Origin: Forficula auricularia | Taxonomy: Eukaryota; Arthropoda; Insecta; Dermaptera; Forficulidae | DNA: 64,000 bases | Direction of reading: 5' to 3' | NCBI GenBank assembly: GCA_024734495.1 | Contig: JALMQS010000906.1 | Span: forward strand, 124,001 to 188,000 | In this document: one piece after another, positions 44,301-56,300 of the stretch | Numbering within the stretch: the stretch's first letter is position 1 | Layout of the letters: each line of letters begins with the position of its first letter | Position numbers and translations under genes: made by a program | The notes under the pieces: generated by a model | Database searches by the model: none | Seen by the model: the letters and a program-made list of their open reading frames with translations, nothing else | Told to the model about the DNA's origin: nothing

Positions 44301-47300
44301 CGTCGAGATCGATTAATTGTTTCACAATTTCACGCCCTTTAAAAAAAATATGAAGATTGACTCTCTGTGAAGGTTATTAATAATTTAGGGAAATGATGTA
44401 AAAGTATTTTTTAATTTCTATATAATTTTTTTTAATATAGTATAACAATATATAACGTTTCAATTACTACTATGACGTTATCAAGTGAGGTGAGCAAATT
44501 TACGAAAGTTTGTCTTTGAAAGTATTTAAATTAAAAATAGCTGCGATATCAATTATTTCAAAGAATGAAAATTACTTTGATTTTTATAATGAAATAGTAA
44601 AATTTTTAATTTTTTAAGATATTTCCGATTGCATGGAGGCGGTTTTATAACATTTTTACCCAATCTAAAACAATGCCACTGTCTATTCATATGTATCTAT
44701 TGAAGGAGACAATAAAAGAGTGTGTCTTCTGCTGGAATTATAAATTTTTAATTTATTTATAACGAGACTATAGTTTTGAGAGCTTTGCCTTCTTCATCAG
44801 TACGTGTAAATCTCACTTACATACATTAATTCCTGTGAATCAATTATAATAGACTGACGAAGAGGGCAAAGCTCTGGAAACTATAGTCTCGTTATAAATA
44901 AATTAAAAATTTATAATTCTAGCAGAAGACACACTCTTTTATTTTCTCCTTCAATATATAAAAATTCTGCTACTCTCGGTAAAAAGAAACTTTCAATTTA
45001 ACATATGTATCTAATTAGTTTAACCATTAGATGGCTTAAATACTAAAAAAACGCTTTTTTAGAAATGAAAACAAAATAGGTATATAGGTAATTAAAATTA
45101 AAACAAAAATATTTTATATGAAGACTAGAATTTAGGTATTTTTAATTATTGTATATTTATTTATTCACTAGTTAAAAACAAATCAAAATTTTCGAAAACA
45201 TATTCCTATGAATTAAATAAGTAAAATGCATGCAAGTACTAAGAAATTTTATCAAGAAGGAGATGCTTCTAAGAATAATCTCTCCCTTAAAATTTTAAAC
45301 TTTCATTAGGTATATATTTTTTAGTATGATTTTTTTTATCTTAAAAAAATAATATTAAGAAATAAAAATTATATTAGAATATGACGATATTCCTAATTTT
45401 AAAACTTCAAAAATTCATTTAAATAAGAATCCCTTCTCTTCGGTAATGAAAGGGTCTTTCGAGATCCATAGGGGCTGCATCTCTACTGGTACATCCCTTC
45501 TTGCATTCGATTGCATTAAAAAAAAAAAAAAAAGAATGTTTTTAAGATCTTAAAATAATTCTGATTTGTACCATGAACGTCGATTACAATAAGCGCCTCA
45601 ATTGTAATCCGTGAGCCTTGGGAAAGTTGACCTCGAACCAACCCAACAGTTTCATCAATTTGTTTATTACACAGAATTAAATACTCCTGAAAAAAAATCA
45701 TTTTGTTTTTATTTTATATTTAATTAAAAACCTCTCTAGATTAAAGGGTCATTTTGTCATATATAAAAAGATTATTCTATACATCAAATTGGAGGAAAAC
45801 ATAAAATAAAAAATTTAAGACTCAGTTACGCGGGATGCAAATTTTTGGAAATGGGCAATTTTTCGTCAGCAAACGATTAGACTCAGGAAGCTGAAACTTG
45901 GTAGAACGTTGTAACATATTAATACACTTTTTATTAGCTACATCATTCGATTTGCATGCAAAAATTCAGAAAATAAGAAAAATCTTATTTCAAAAGCTAT
46001 TGAATGATTATAGCTAAGCTAATAAACTGAAATTTAGCAAAGAATTTTGTATTAACCGATTGCGTTTTAAGGAGGTCCTTTCGCCGCCAATTTTAAATAA
46101 AAAATATTAGATTATAACTATAACTTAATTTTTTATAATAGTTTAAGTCTCTAATCTATTCTTTGTTGAAGTTTCAATCACACATTAGCGAGCAAATTTT
46201 TGAAAATATAAACATTTTCTTAGAGTCTTATGGAAAATTAAGATCTTGACACTTTCTCTTGAATTATACTACTATTTGTTGATTATATAACGTTAAAAAA
46301 AACTAAAAATTAGTTTTTTGAAACATGCAGGTTTCTTTTTTTGCAATAAAATATATCATTGACCGAGAAATTTACTGAGAAATTTACTTTAAAAAATCAC
46401 ATAAATGCTATGTTTGGATATAAACATAAACACTATTAAAACAACGCATTGCCAAATCATACAAGAGATATTATCAGCTGATTTGAATAAATCAAACTAT
46501 ATAATAATTGTTTTTATTTCAAACATTTACGGCTTTCATACTATTTATTTTTTAATTCTATTATTTTTCATTTGTATTTTAACTTATTTTATTAAATATT
46601 AGATACTACACTTCTTTTGACTCAACTGGAGCAAAAGGACCTCCTTAATATTAATTTTCACATTTATAGCTCAGAGCATTCGCTGACAAAAAAATGACCA
46701 TATAACTCTAAATTTTGCATACCAATTCTTGAAAAAAAGTTTTCTAATTAAATATACCAGTTTAATTTAGAATTTTTATATAAAATATGATTATTAATAA
46801 ATGAGAAATTAAATTATATTTTTTAAATCAAACTTACTGCTAATGAACTATATTCAATCGCATCCGCGACTTGTGATGTGAAATGAACGCAAGAACCGCA
46901 AATGGCTACCTGACCAGGCCATAGCAATAACCATTCTGGACGTTTAATTTCAAAATAAACATTTATCGCTTCACAGACTATATCACGTATTGCTTGTTTC
47001 ATAGCAAATTCCACTTGAGCCAACCATTTTTCTACCATACCCTAAATAAAAATGTAATTTGTAATTATATTTAAATTTATTTGTAAATTATTTTTATGTT
47101 TTAATAAATTCAAATAAAAGGAAGTAATAATAGAACTGAATGTCTTGAGTTTAAAAAGTGGTGCATAGGTCTAGACAGCCATCTTTGAATAGGGCAAAAG
47201 TCTCTAATAAACTTTTTTTTTTAAATTTGTTCAATAATTTTAAAATGTTTGAAAATCTTTTCTTATTTTTAAATAAAAAAATAAAAATAAATCTATGTAT

Positions 47301-50300
47301 TTTTTTAATAGAAAAAAGTATTAGATCTAATATTGATTAATTAATTACGATAAAAGAATTTTTTATTGAATAGATTAATATAGAAACAAGCGAGTTTCTC
47401 AAATAATGAAATCGCATTTTTTTCAAAATTTTGGCATCACTTAGAGGCTCAAAATTCAATTTAAATTAAAAATAAAAGCATAATTTAAAGGCCGTATCAA
47501 AGTTCGATCTTATTATAAGCTACTAGGCTGATGGCTAATCTTTAAGGCGAAGCTTTCTTAACATAAAACCGGCTAACAATTTCCCTTGAAGTGTGCTGCG
47601 AATACAAGGTAAAATTACTCTGAGTACTGAATTAATTATCTAGTGAATCCCCATTTTAAAACATATAGTATTTAGAAACAATTGATTTTCTAAAATTTTG
47701 AAAAACATTTTTTAAATATTATAACATCGCTTAAGGGCTCATTAATCGCCACAAGATTAACTTTAATTTTAAAATTGATAAAGCCCTTGTATAAAATTAA
47801 TAGAGATTGTGATGTTGGTCCAAGGTGAAACATCTTTAATAAAGATAAAAGTAAATAAATATTTTATGAGATATTCATTTACTATCACAGTTAGGTTTTT
47901 AGGTCACTTGTTTCACATTAAAAATAAAAAATAAAAGAGGAAAATTTTTTTCAATATATATATTTTGGGAATCAACCCATCTTCAGGAAGTACAGAAAAT
48001 AACTGGTTAATTTACCTCTTATATTTTTTTAATTTTTAATGTGAAACAAGTGACCTAGAAAACCTAACTGATAGTAAATGAATATTTCATAAAATATTTA
48101 TTCAGTTTTATATTTACCCTTGTATATACTTTTTTCTAAAATCAAATCGATTAAATAACTAGAAAAAATTTCATCTTCGTATTTAATTATGATGTACTAA
48201 AACTGCCATTTTTAAATAAGGCAATCTCCTGTTTCACCTTTATTTCAAGAAAGAGAACAAAGTCAGCTATTCAGTTCTATTATAACATCCTTGTTTAAAT
48301 ATGAAGAATACTTATATACTTTTGCATCACTTGGTACAATGGATGTTGAAAGAGTCACGATTTCGTTTTCAGTAGAAATCATAGCAATAATAATTTCGTC
48401 TTGAGTAAATTGTAATCTACTAATACCCTCGAAACATTTTTTGAGATGTGGTTGAACGCGTTTCGGATCTTTCGTTTCTGACAAAATCTCCAATAGTTCA
48501 TCATTTGATAGAAAGAAGAATCTTAAATAAAAAAATATTATTTAATAAGCCATAAGCGAGCTACATTTTGCTTAATTTCAGTGTAGCCCAGTAAATAGGG
48601 GGGGAGGGGGTTTCAAGTAAACGTTCAAGCTTTGCACGCAGCACACGTTTTGCCGACTCCCAACACTCTTTCGCGGTCAAATTGGAAAAGTGCCGGACCA
48701 CTTCATTCGCGAATACATATATCCCCATGACTTCAAGGAACTGGAACTCTCTCCCAGCCTCTATCTTTCCCAGCACCTATGATCTTCAAACCTTCAAAAC
48801 CAGGGTGCATAGACACCTACGTCTACACCCTCTCACATAATCAACTTTCTTTTTTACTTATGGAAAGTGGTGTAGGTTTTAGGTGAAACATGATGTTAGT
48901 TAATAGAGTAAAGGGTGTGTAGTTTCACAGTGAATGAAATAAAACTCAAAGAGGTTTATACAAACTCAATATATTTCGGATTATTAGTCCATCATCAGGA
49001 GTTTACAAGACAATGATTAGATATGATATGAAGACATTGTCTTGTAAACTCCTGATGATGGACTAATAATCCGAAATATATTGAGTTTGTATAAACCTCT
49101 TTGAGTTTTATTTCATTCACTGTGAAACTACACACCCTTTACTCTATTAACTAATCAACTTTCCCTTCTCTTCGGTAATGCAAGGGTCTTTCGAGATCCA
49201 TAGGGGCTACATCTTTACTGGTGCACCCCTTCTTGCATTCGATTGCATTAAAAAAAAAAAAAAAATTCCTATAAAATGAGACAGAACTGATGTTTCTAGA
49301 ATTAGTGGTTTTCATTTTATGAAGGAAAACTACAATTTTTTGAAACAATGGATCATTTCCTATCATGGAAAATGCTGGATATCTATAAATCTAAGAATTT
49401 TATCAAAAAAGTGGTCCAAGTAAACGTTCAAGCCAACAAAGTTTGCATGAAACTTTGTTTAAATTGTAGAAAATTTAATCTAGTTTAAAAATGTATAGAG
49501 TGGTCTTTGTCGAAAACGTGCTCCTTCATGGTCAAAATGGGAAATAATCGAAAAAAGTGCGAGTTTTTGGGATAGGTATTCAAAAGTGATCCGGGGGGCT
49601 GTTTTTTAGATCCCCATTAGAAATCGATGTACTGGACCAATTTTGCATTTCTTTTTTTTAATCGAAGTGAAATTTTGTCTTCTTTAATTTACTATAGAAA
49701 GGTTATTTACAAAATATGACCAGGTTTCGAGTTATAAGCGAAAAACTGGAAAAAGTCCGAAAATTTCGAGTTTTTTCGGCCTCCAAAAAAGTTGTCCGCC
49801 ACACTTTCGAGGTCGCAAACTTAGATTTAGCATACTCAAACCATACTAACCGATCCTAGAAAAAAATATTTTCCCGCAATTAATGTAAGCTGAACCCCTT
49901 TTTGGATCCTCTATTTACTGGGCTAGTGATAGAATAGGATTTAGTGTTATTGACAAGCCATAGACGTGGGTGGGTAGTTGATTAATACAAACCTTGGAAA
50001 GAATAATCTTTTCTTTTCTAAGTAATCATTAAGTCCTTTTTGAATTTCCTCAAGAAGCTGCATATTATCTTTAAAAATATTTAGCATATTAGGGTAATCC
50101 GTGGCTGGAATGACTCTAGGATCTTTTAAAGTAGCTTTCATTATAGTTCGCCATGCTTTATCAACATATTTAAATTTTCGTGATTCTTCAGGCATTTGTC
50201 GCATAATATCTTCCGAGGAAAATATAGGCTCCAAATACATCCAAGTGCTTTGATTCTTAAAAAATTAAATGAATATATCAAAATCTAGAAATATCATAAT

Positions 50301-53300
50301 AAATTAAGAATCCGTATACCAATAGCCACGAGTCAAGAATATCCTGCATTAATATAAGTTTATGTTCCCAAGCATTCATTTTCCCTTCAAAAGCTTTAAC
50401 ATATGGGGAACCTTTCATCGTTTGAGCCTTAAGAATATGATCGTCAAGCATTACTTGAATTTCGTCAACACTGGAGAGAATATGCACGCCGGTATCCCTG
50501 GAAAAATAGAAATAAAAATTTGAGATTTTATAATGAAATTATTTAGAATAAATATTCTTCTGAATTCTATTAAATTGTTAGAGTTTCTTAAAATTGTAGT
50601 TCACAAGTCCTTGGCACTTGTATACTCACTGGCTTCAAAATCATATTTTCTTTTCATCTTTATTTTTGCTCAATGATCTTAAGAAAGAGATTTCAAAATA
50701 AAGTCAATTAAAACTAAAAGTAATTTTCCTTCGCGTTTCAGACATTTCAACTGATTATTTTGAAAGTGGTGAAAGTTGTTTCGAGAAAATTAATGGTTCA
50801 ATAATCAATTGCATTGCCATTTCTTTTATTGGCCAATTTTAAATTGAACAAAGTATTGGCATTTTTTAATATATTAAATATTAACTAGTTTTAAATAAAA
50901 AGTTTACACTAAATTAATCGGAAATTATGAGATATCTAAAATGGACTTACACCACTTTCAAAATAAACGGTTCATTTTATAAATACCACTTATCAAAATA
51001 AATTTGAATTTAAATAGAACCGTGTTTGGTGGCCCAATTTAATTACGATGTAGCGCTCGAAACGTGTAATATATCAATTACGTCTGCTTAAAATAATGGA
51101 TTAAATAAGAGTTTTATTTATACTTTTTCCCATCTGGCCCCTTAGTCAATTCATTAAAATAAATTTAAATAAGATTGGGGTAATTTTTGGAGACGGACTG
51201 ATAAGTGAAATTGAGTGGATATTGATGAGGCAGTCCAAAAAAAAGAAGATAATTTATACTATCTTTTTATCCATAAACCGACGTTTCGGAGGCTATTCCC
51301 TCCTTCTGCAGGGTTTTGAAAAGTCAGTGAAGGAAATTCAATGCCACTGAAAGAGGAGACAGAGGGGAATGTCGTATTGGATTTCCTTCACTGACTTTTC
51401 AAAACCCTGAATAAGGAGGGAATATCCTCCGAAACGTCGGTTTATGAATAAAAAGATAGTATAAATTATCTTCTTCTTTATTGGACTGTCTCATCAATAT
51501 CCACTCAATAAATTCAAATATTTCGATTTAATTCAATTTTCTGATCACCCGGTGATGATAGGAATTTATCAATCAGAATTATAAAAATTATTTTATTAAA
51601 TTATAAGATTACCTATAAGGTATAAGCTCAAAAACAATAAATTCCCATTCTTCTTGCATTTTTTCTAGATTTCTTTCAAGTGAATATTCTTTTATTGCAG
51701 CCACGCTAACTTCTTCAAGTTGGCCAGCGAATTTCGCTAAACCAATGTCAACCATAGCAGATAAACTTGTTTCTTCTGATACAGTAAATTCAACACCTGC
51801 GATTTCACCCATCTGAAAATTAATTATTGTTATAATTATAAGCCTTAAAATAATTTTATTTTCATTGGAGAAATAAATGAGATGACGAATGTTAAAAAAA
51901 ATATCTATTAACTTTTGACGGCGTTTCGATAAATTGATCTTACACCTTAATCAGGATCAATAAATGTTATTTTTACCTGATATAGGTTTATTTTTGAGAT
52001 ATGTGTTTTACTTCAGTAGGAAATTGTTAAGTATTAATAGTGCAGAAAATTATTAATATTTTTTTTGTACTAGATTATTTTTTTCATATTCAAAATGATT
52101 ATTTGTTTATTAGTTGTGACTATCGGAAAAAATGAATGGAGCTTACTATTAGCCTTGAATAGTTTTCTACAAAATCATTTTCCATTCTTACTTCATTTGT
52201 AGTTCTTCCCATGTGAAAACATAATTCGAACAATAAATAAACTCAATAATAAGTAAAAATATATTTTTCTAGGTGGGTTTCACAAATAAAACAAATATAT
52301 GTTTTGAGTTTTTATCTCGATATATATCAGTTTTCTGTTGTAACTCCTGATGATGGGCTCATAACCTGAAATATATATCGAGATAAAAACTCAAAACATA
52401 TATTTGTTTTATTTGTGAAACCCACCTAGAAAAATATATTTTTACTTATTATCTATTAAAATGTTTCACCTAGAACCGACACCAAATTCTTTAAAGATAA
52501 TAAATAAACCATTTGTTAATTTGAAATGTTGTCAATTAAATTATTTCTCTCCAATCACCATTTTACAATTATTATTTTTACCATTCGAAACTTCTCACAG
52601 TTTTATTAAAAATATAGGGCGGAATAGAAAAAAATAATTGAGATCTCTTCCCTCCAAAGTACCCCCTCCCCCTGGATTAAAAACCTGAACATACTTCTTT
52701 TGACAAATTAATGAAGATATTGTATTTATTTATTTATTAAAAATATTGTATCTGTAGGGCCATGTAGCCCATTTAATGTACAATTTTAGACCAATTTAAT
52801 TACAAAAAATTACATGATTTAATACAAAAATATATGAGCCTCGTCCTCATAAGCTCGCGGGAGAAATGAAACTTTAATTTTAAAACCCACTAAAATTTCA
52901 AGACAAATAAAATTTATTAAAATTAGGAAATTTAAATTATTATTTTAAAACCCACTTAATTGTTCATGACAAATAAAATTTCTTAAAATTAGAAAATTTA
53001 AATTAGTATTTGTCTCTTATTTCCCCTCTATTAGGTCATTTCCCCTTTATTGTAACAAAACAATTCAAACAGATACGTCGCTAAAGAAGTTTCACTTGAA
53101 AAAAAAAAAGAAAAATGAAAAAAAATAATTAACAAAAAGAGAAAAAAGAAAAACATATTCTTTACAAAATATGTGATACAAAGATAATATAGATATAAAA
53201 ACAAAGCACTATATCTACTCTTATTAAAAGAGCAAAAATTGTATATTTATTTGTTTGTATATATAGGTATTTGTTTGTATCTTGGTTCTATTTTGAAAAC

Positions 53301-56300
53301 GACTCTAACGATTTTGATGAAATTCACGTGTTAGGGGTTTTTGGGGTGACAAATCGATCTGTCACGGTCTCATCTTCGAGAAAATTGTTTTTGATGGGTT
53401 TTTTCGTAATCAAATTAATTATTCTCAGGTAGACAAATCCCATTCTTAGGGTTTAAAAAAAGGTTTCCCTTTTCCTTTTGTGCTCAGGCAGACAATGGGT
53501 TGGGTAAATCCTTTATTCTCAAAGGCCTTGAAGAAGTATTGTGATTGTGGTTTAAAACATATTTTGTTCAACCTAAATGTTAGAAATATTAATAAACGTT
53601 TTATAATTGTTTTTATAAAGAACTTTATTTATTTAATAGAATAAAAAATAATCAAGAATTTATTTAAAAATATATTTCGCATAAGCAAGTCTCAATTTTC
53701 TGAAAAAAAAACACATTTTGATAGGTTTTATTTATTAACAATTGGATGAATAAAAATGAATCATATGGTTGAATCAAAACAGGTGCAGGAGGTGGAGTGC
53801 AGTGGTGGGGGATCCGGGGGTAGGGCGAGGTTTCGGGGTGGGGTCAAGCGGGGTGAGGGGGGGTACAGTGGGCAAATACTATATATATTTGTATTTTTTT
53901 TAATTTGAAAACGGCTCTCAAATAAAAATCGACCTTTTTATCAGAATTTTAAATTAAAAATAATATTAAAATAAAGGTTTTAAGTGAAGGAAGAAGTTAC
54001 CGAGAGTCGCTCGGTGCCTCCAGATACTTATTATTATATTAAGAAAAGAAGACATATGCCTAACAAAAACCGGCATAACTCATTTTTCATGATTGGGGTT
54101 AAACAAAGGGTGAACCGCAACCTAAAATCGTGTACACCTACTTCCACTTCCACTTTCATTTTCAAGTAGAAGACAATAGATGACAATAGATTATCTAATG
54201 AATTCCAAAGTAATTCCAAATAATTCCAAGGACGGTGTACACCTAATTCCAATCGTGGTTCACCCCTCGGGGTTAAATCCCATTTAAAAAAAATAACGGT
54301 TCATATTTAATTATTCTGTAATGGAAATTAAATTTATTTATTTATTTTTTTGGGCTTTTCGGCCTTTCTAGCCATAAGCCAATTTACGATATTATTTTTT
54401 TTTTTTAATTTGTCTCTACCCCGGGAGTCAGATTTTAGCCGGATGCCTCGAGTCGGATTCGAACCCGGGTCCACTTGGTTAGCAGGCTGACACGCTACCA
54501 CCTAGCCTTACCCGACCCCAAATTAAATTTATTATATAGAACAACTAATGGGAAGGAGTATTGAAAAGTCATGCTGATTGCACAAGACACCCCAGATTTT
54601 TAATCCCATTTTGGGAATACATCTGTCGATAATATATATCTCGATAAGCGAAAATAAGTATATTTTATATAAAAGATATATTTGAATTATAAATTTACCC
54701 GAAGCCAATGGCGTTCTTTTAATCCGGGCGTACAGAGTACTTGCAATAAGGGCATACATTGCCGAAATTTTTCTACTTTTCCTCTAGTTGTATCGGCTAT
54801 TCGTTTTGAACCAGGCATATCCATCAATGTTCGGGACAATTTATAAAGTGTACGCCACATAAGATCAGCTTCTTCTTTGACCGCCTCAGCATTCAATTGA
54901 TTAAATGCTCCTATAGAAGTAATTAAATTAATCACAATTCAAAACATAAATAAAATAAATAAGTAAATTACCATAATACCAAGTATCATAATTTGTTTCA
55001 AAATTATATACAATGTGCCATAATTTATCAAATACATCCAGTAAACTAAGTGCATTTTCAAGCTGAGTAAACGAGGTTTTTTCTAGATCTAAAAGTTCTT
55101 CTTCTTCATTAATTTGCTGAAAAAAATTTCAATGTTAAATGAGTTTAAACTCCTCCAACCCATCGATAAGCTAATAAATATAATTAAAGTGATTCTCTTT
55201 AACGAAAAACATATTTAATTCTCATAAATTAGTTTTGGTGGGAAGGGCACGGGCGTAGCCACGGGGGGGGGGGGGGTAGAACCCCCCACCCTCCAAGGGC
55301 AGGGTTCATGGGATGAGTAACGGCAACGACAAACCGTTTCTTATGGAAATAGTTAAATGTATTTCATATTCTTAATCAAGAATTATGTTCTTTTTTAATT
55401 TCTTAATCTTTTTAGTCCAGTTAAATTGTTCTCTAAAGGGCCCCTCGAGGGAAAGTTTTGGGGTAGTTGTAATTTCTTCGACCCTCTATGTTTTTGAGTG
55501 TGCTGAATCCGAATCTGAGGTTTGCTAACAAAATTTCGTGACGAAACATTGTCAAAAATATCAAAAAAGTTTTTCATTTTATGAAGGAAATACTGAGTTT
55601 TATCAAATTATCAAATTTTGTTTGAATTGTAAACTAGCTTAAAAATGTATAGAGTGGTCTTTGTCGAAAACGTGCTCTTTCATGGTCAAAATGAGAAAAA
55701 AAGTGCGAGTTTTTGGGATTTGACGAGGGGTAAACCGCGATAGGAATTAGGTTTACACCGTCTTTGGAATTATGTGGAATTATTTTGGAATTCGTTAGAT
55801 AATGCCCCAAAATCTATTGTCTTCTACTTGGAAATGAAAGTGGAAGTGGAAGTAGGTGTACACGATATTAGGTCGCGGTTCACCCTCGGGATTTGCAGAA
55901 ACAAAAAAATATTCCTATTTTCAACTAGCGTTTGAGCCCGAATGGTTGGTCCAGAAAAAGACCTAAATGATAAAATTTGTAGAAAATTTTATGAAGTTTC
56001 ATTTTGAATAGGAAGATTATTTACGAAAATTTGATGGTTTTTTTAGTTATAAGCAAAAACCGCCAAAAAATGAGATTTTTTACCTTTTTTGGCATTTTTG
56101 ACAATGTTCCATCACGAAATTTTGTTAGCAAACCTCAGATTCGGATTCAGCACACCCAAAAACATAAAGGGTCGAAGAAATTACAACTACCCCAAGACTT
56201 TCCGGTTAAAAAGACAATTTAACTGGACTATTTGTTTTAATAAAAAAAATTCCTTCTAAATATTTTGCTATGCGGATTGACCCCCTCCCCCCATGAAAAT

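Noticed and set aside
51172..51506. Canonical hammerhead ribozyme at this foldback
   Set aside because: The loops read CTGCAGA and CTGAATA, not CTGANGA, so only the general architecture is claimed here.
54034..54252. A 72-residue minus-strand protein
   Set aside because: It lies over MITE copy 5, and similar frames occur wherever this MITE is present (for example 7123-7314).
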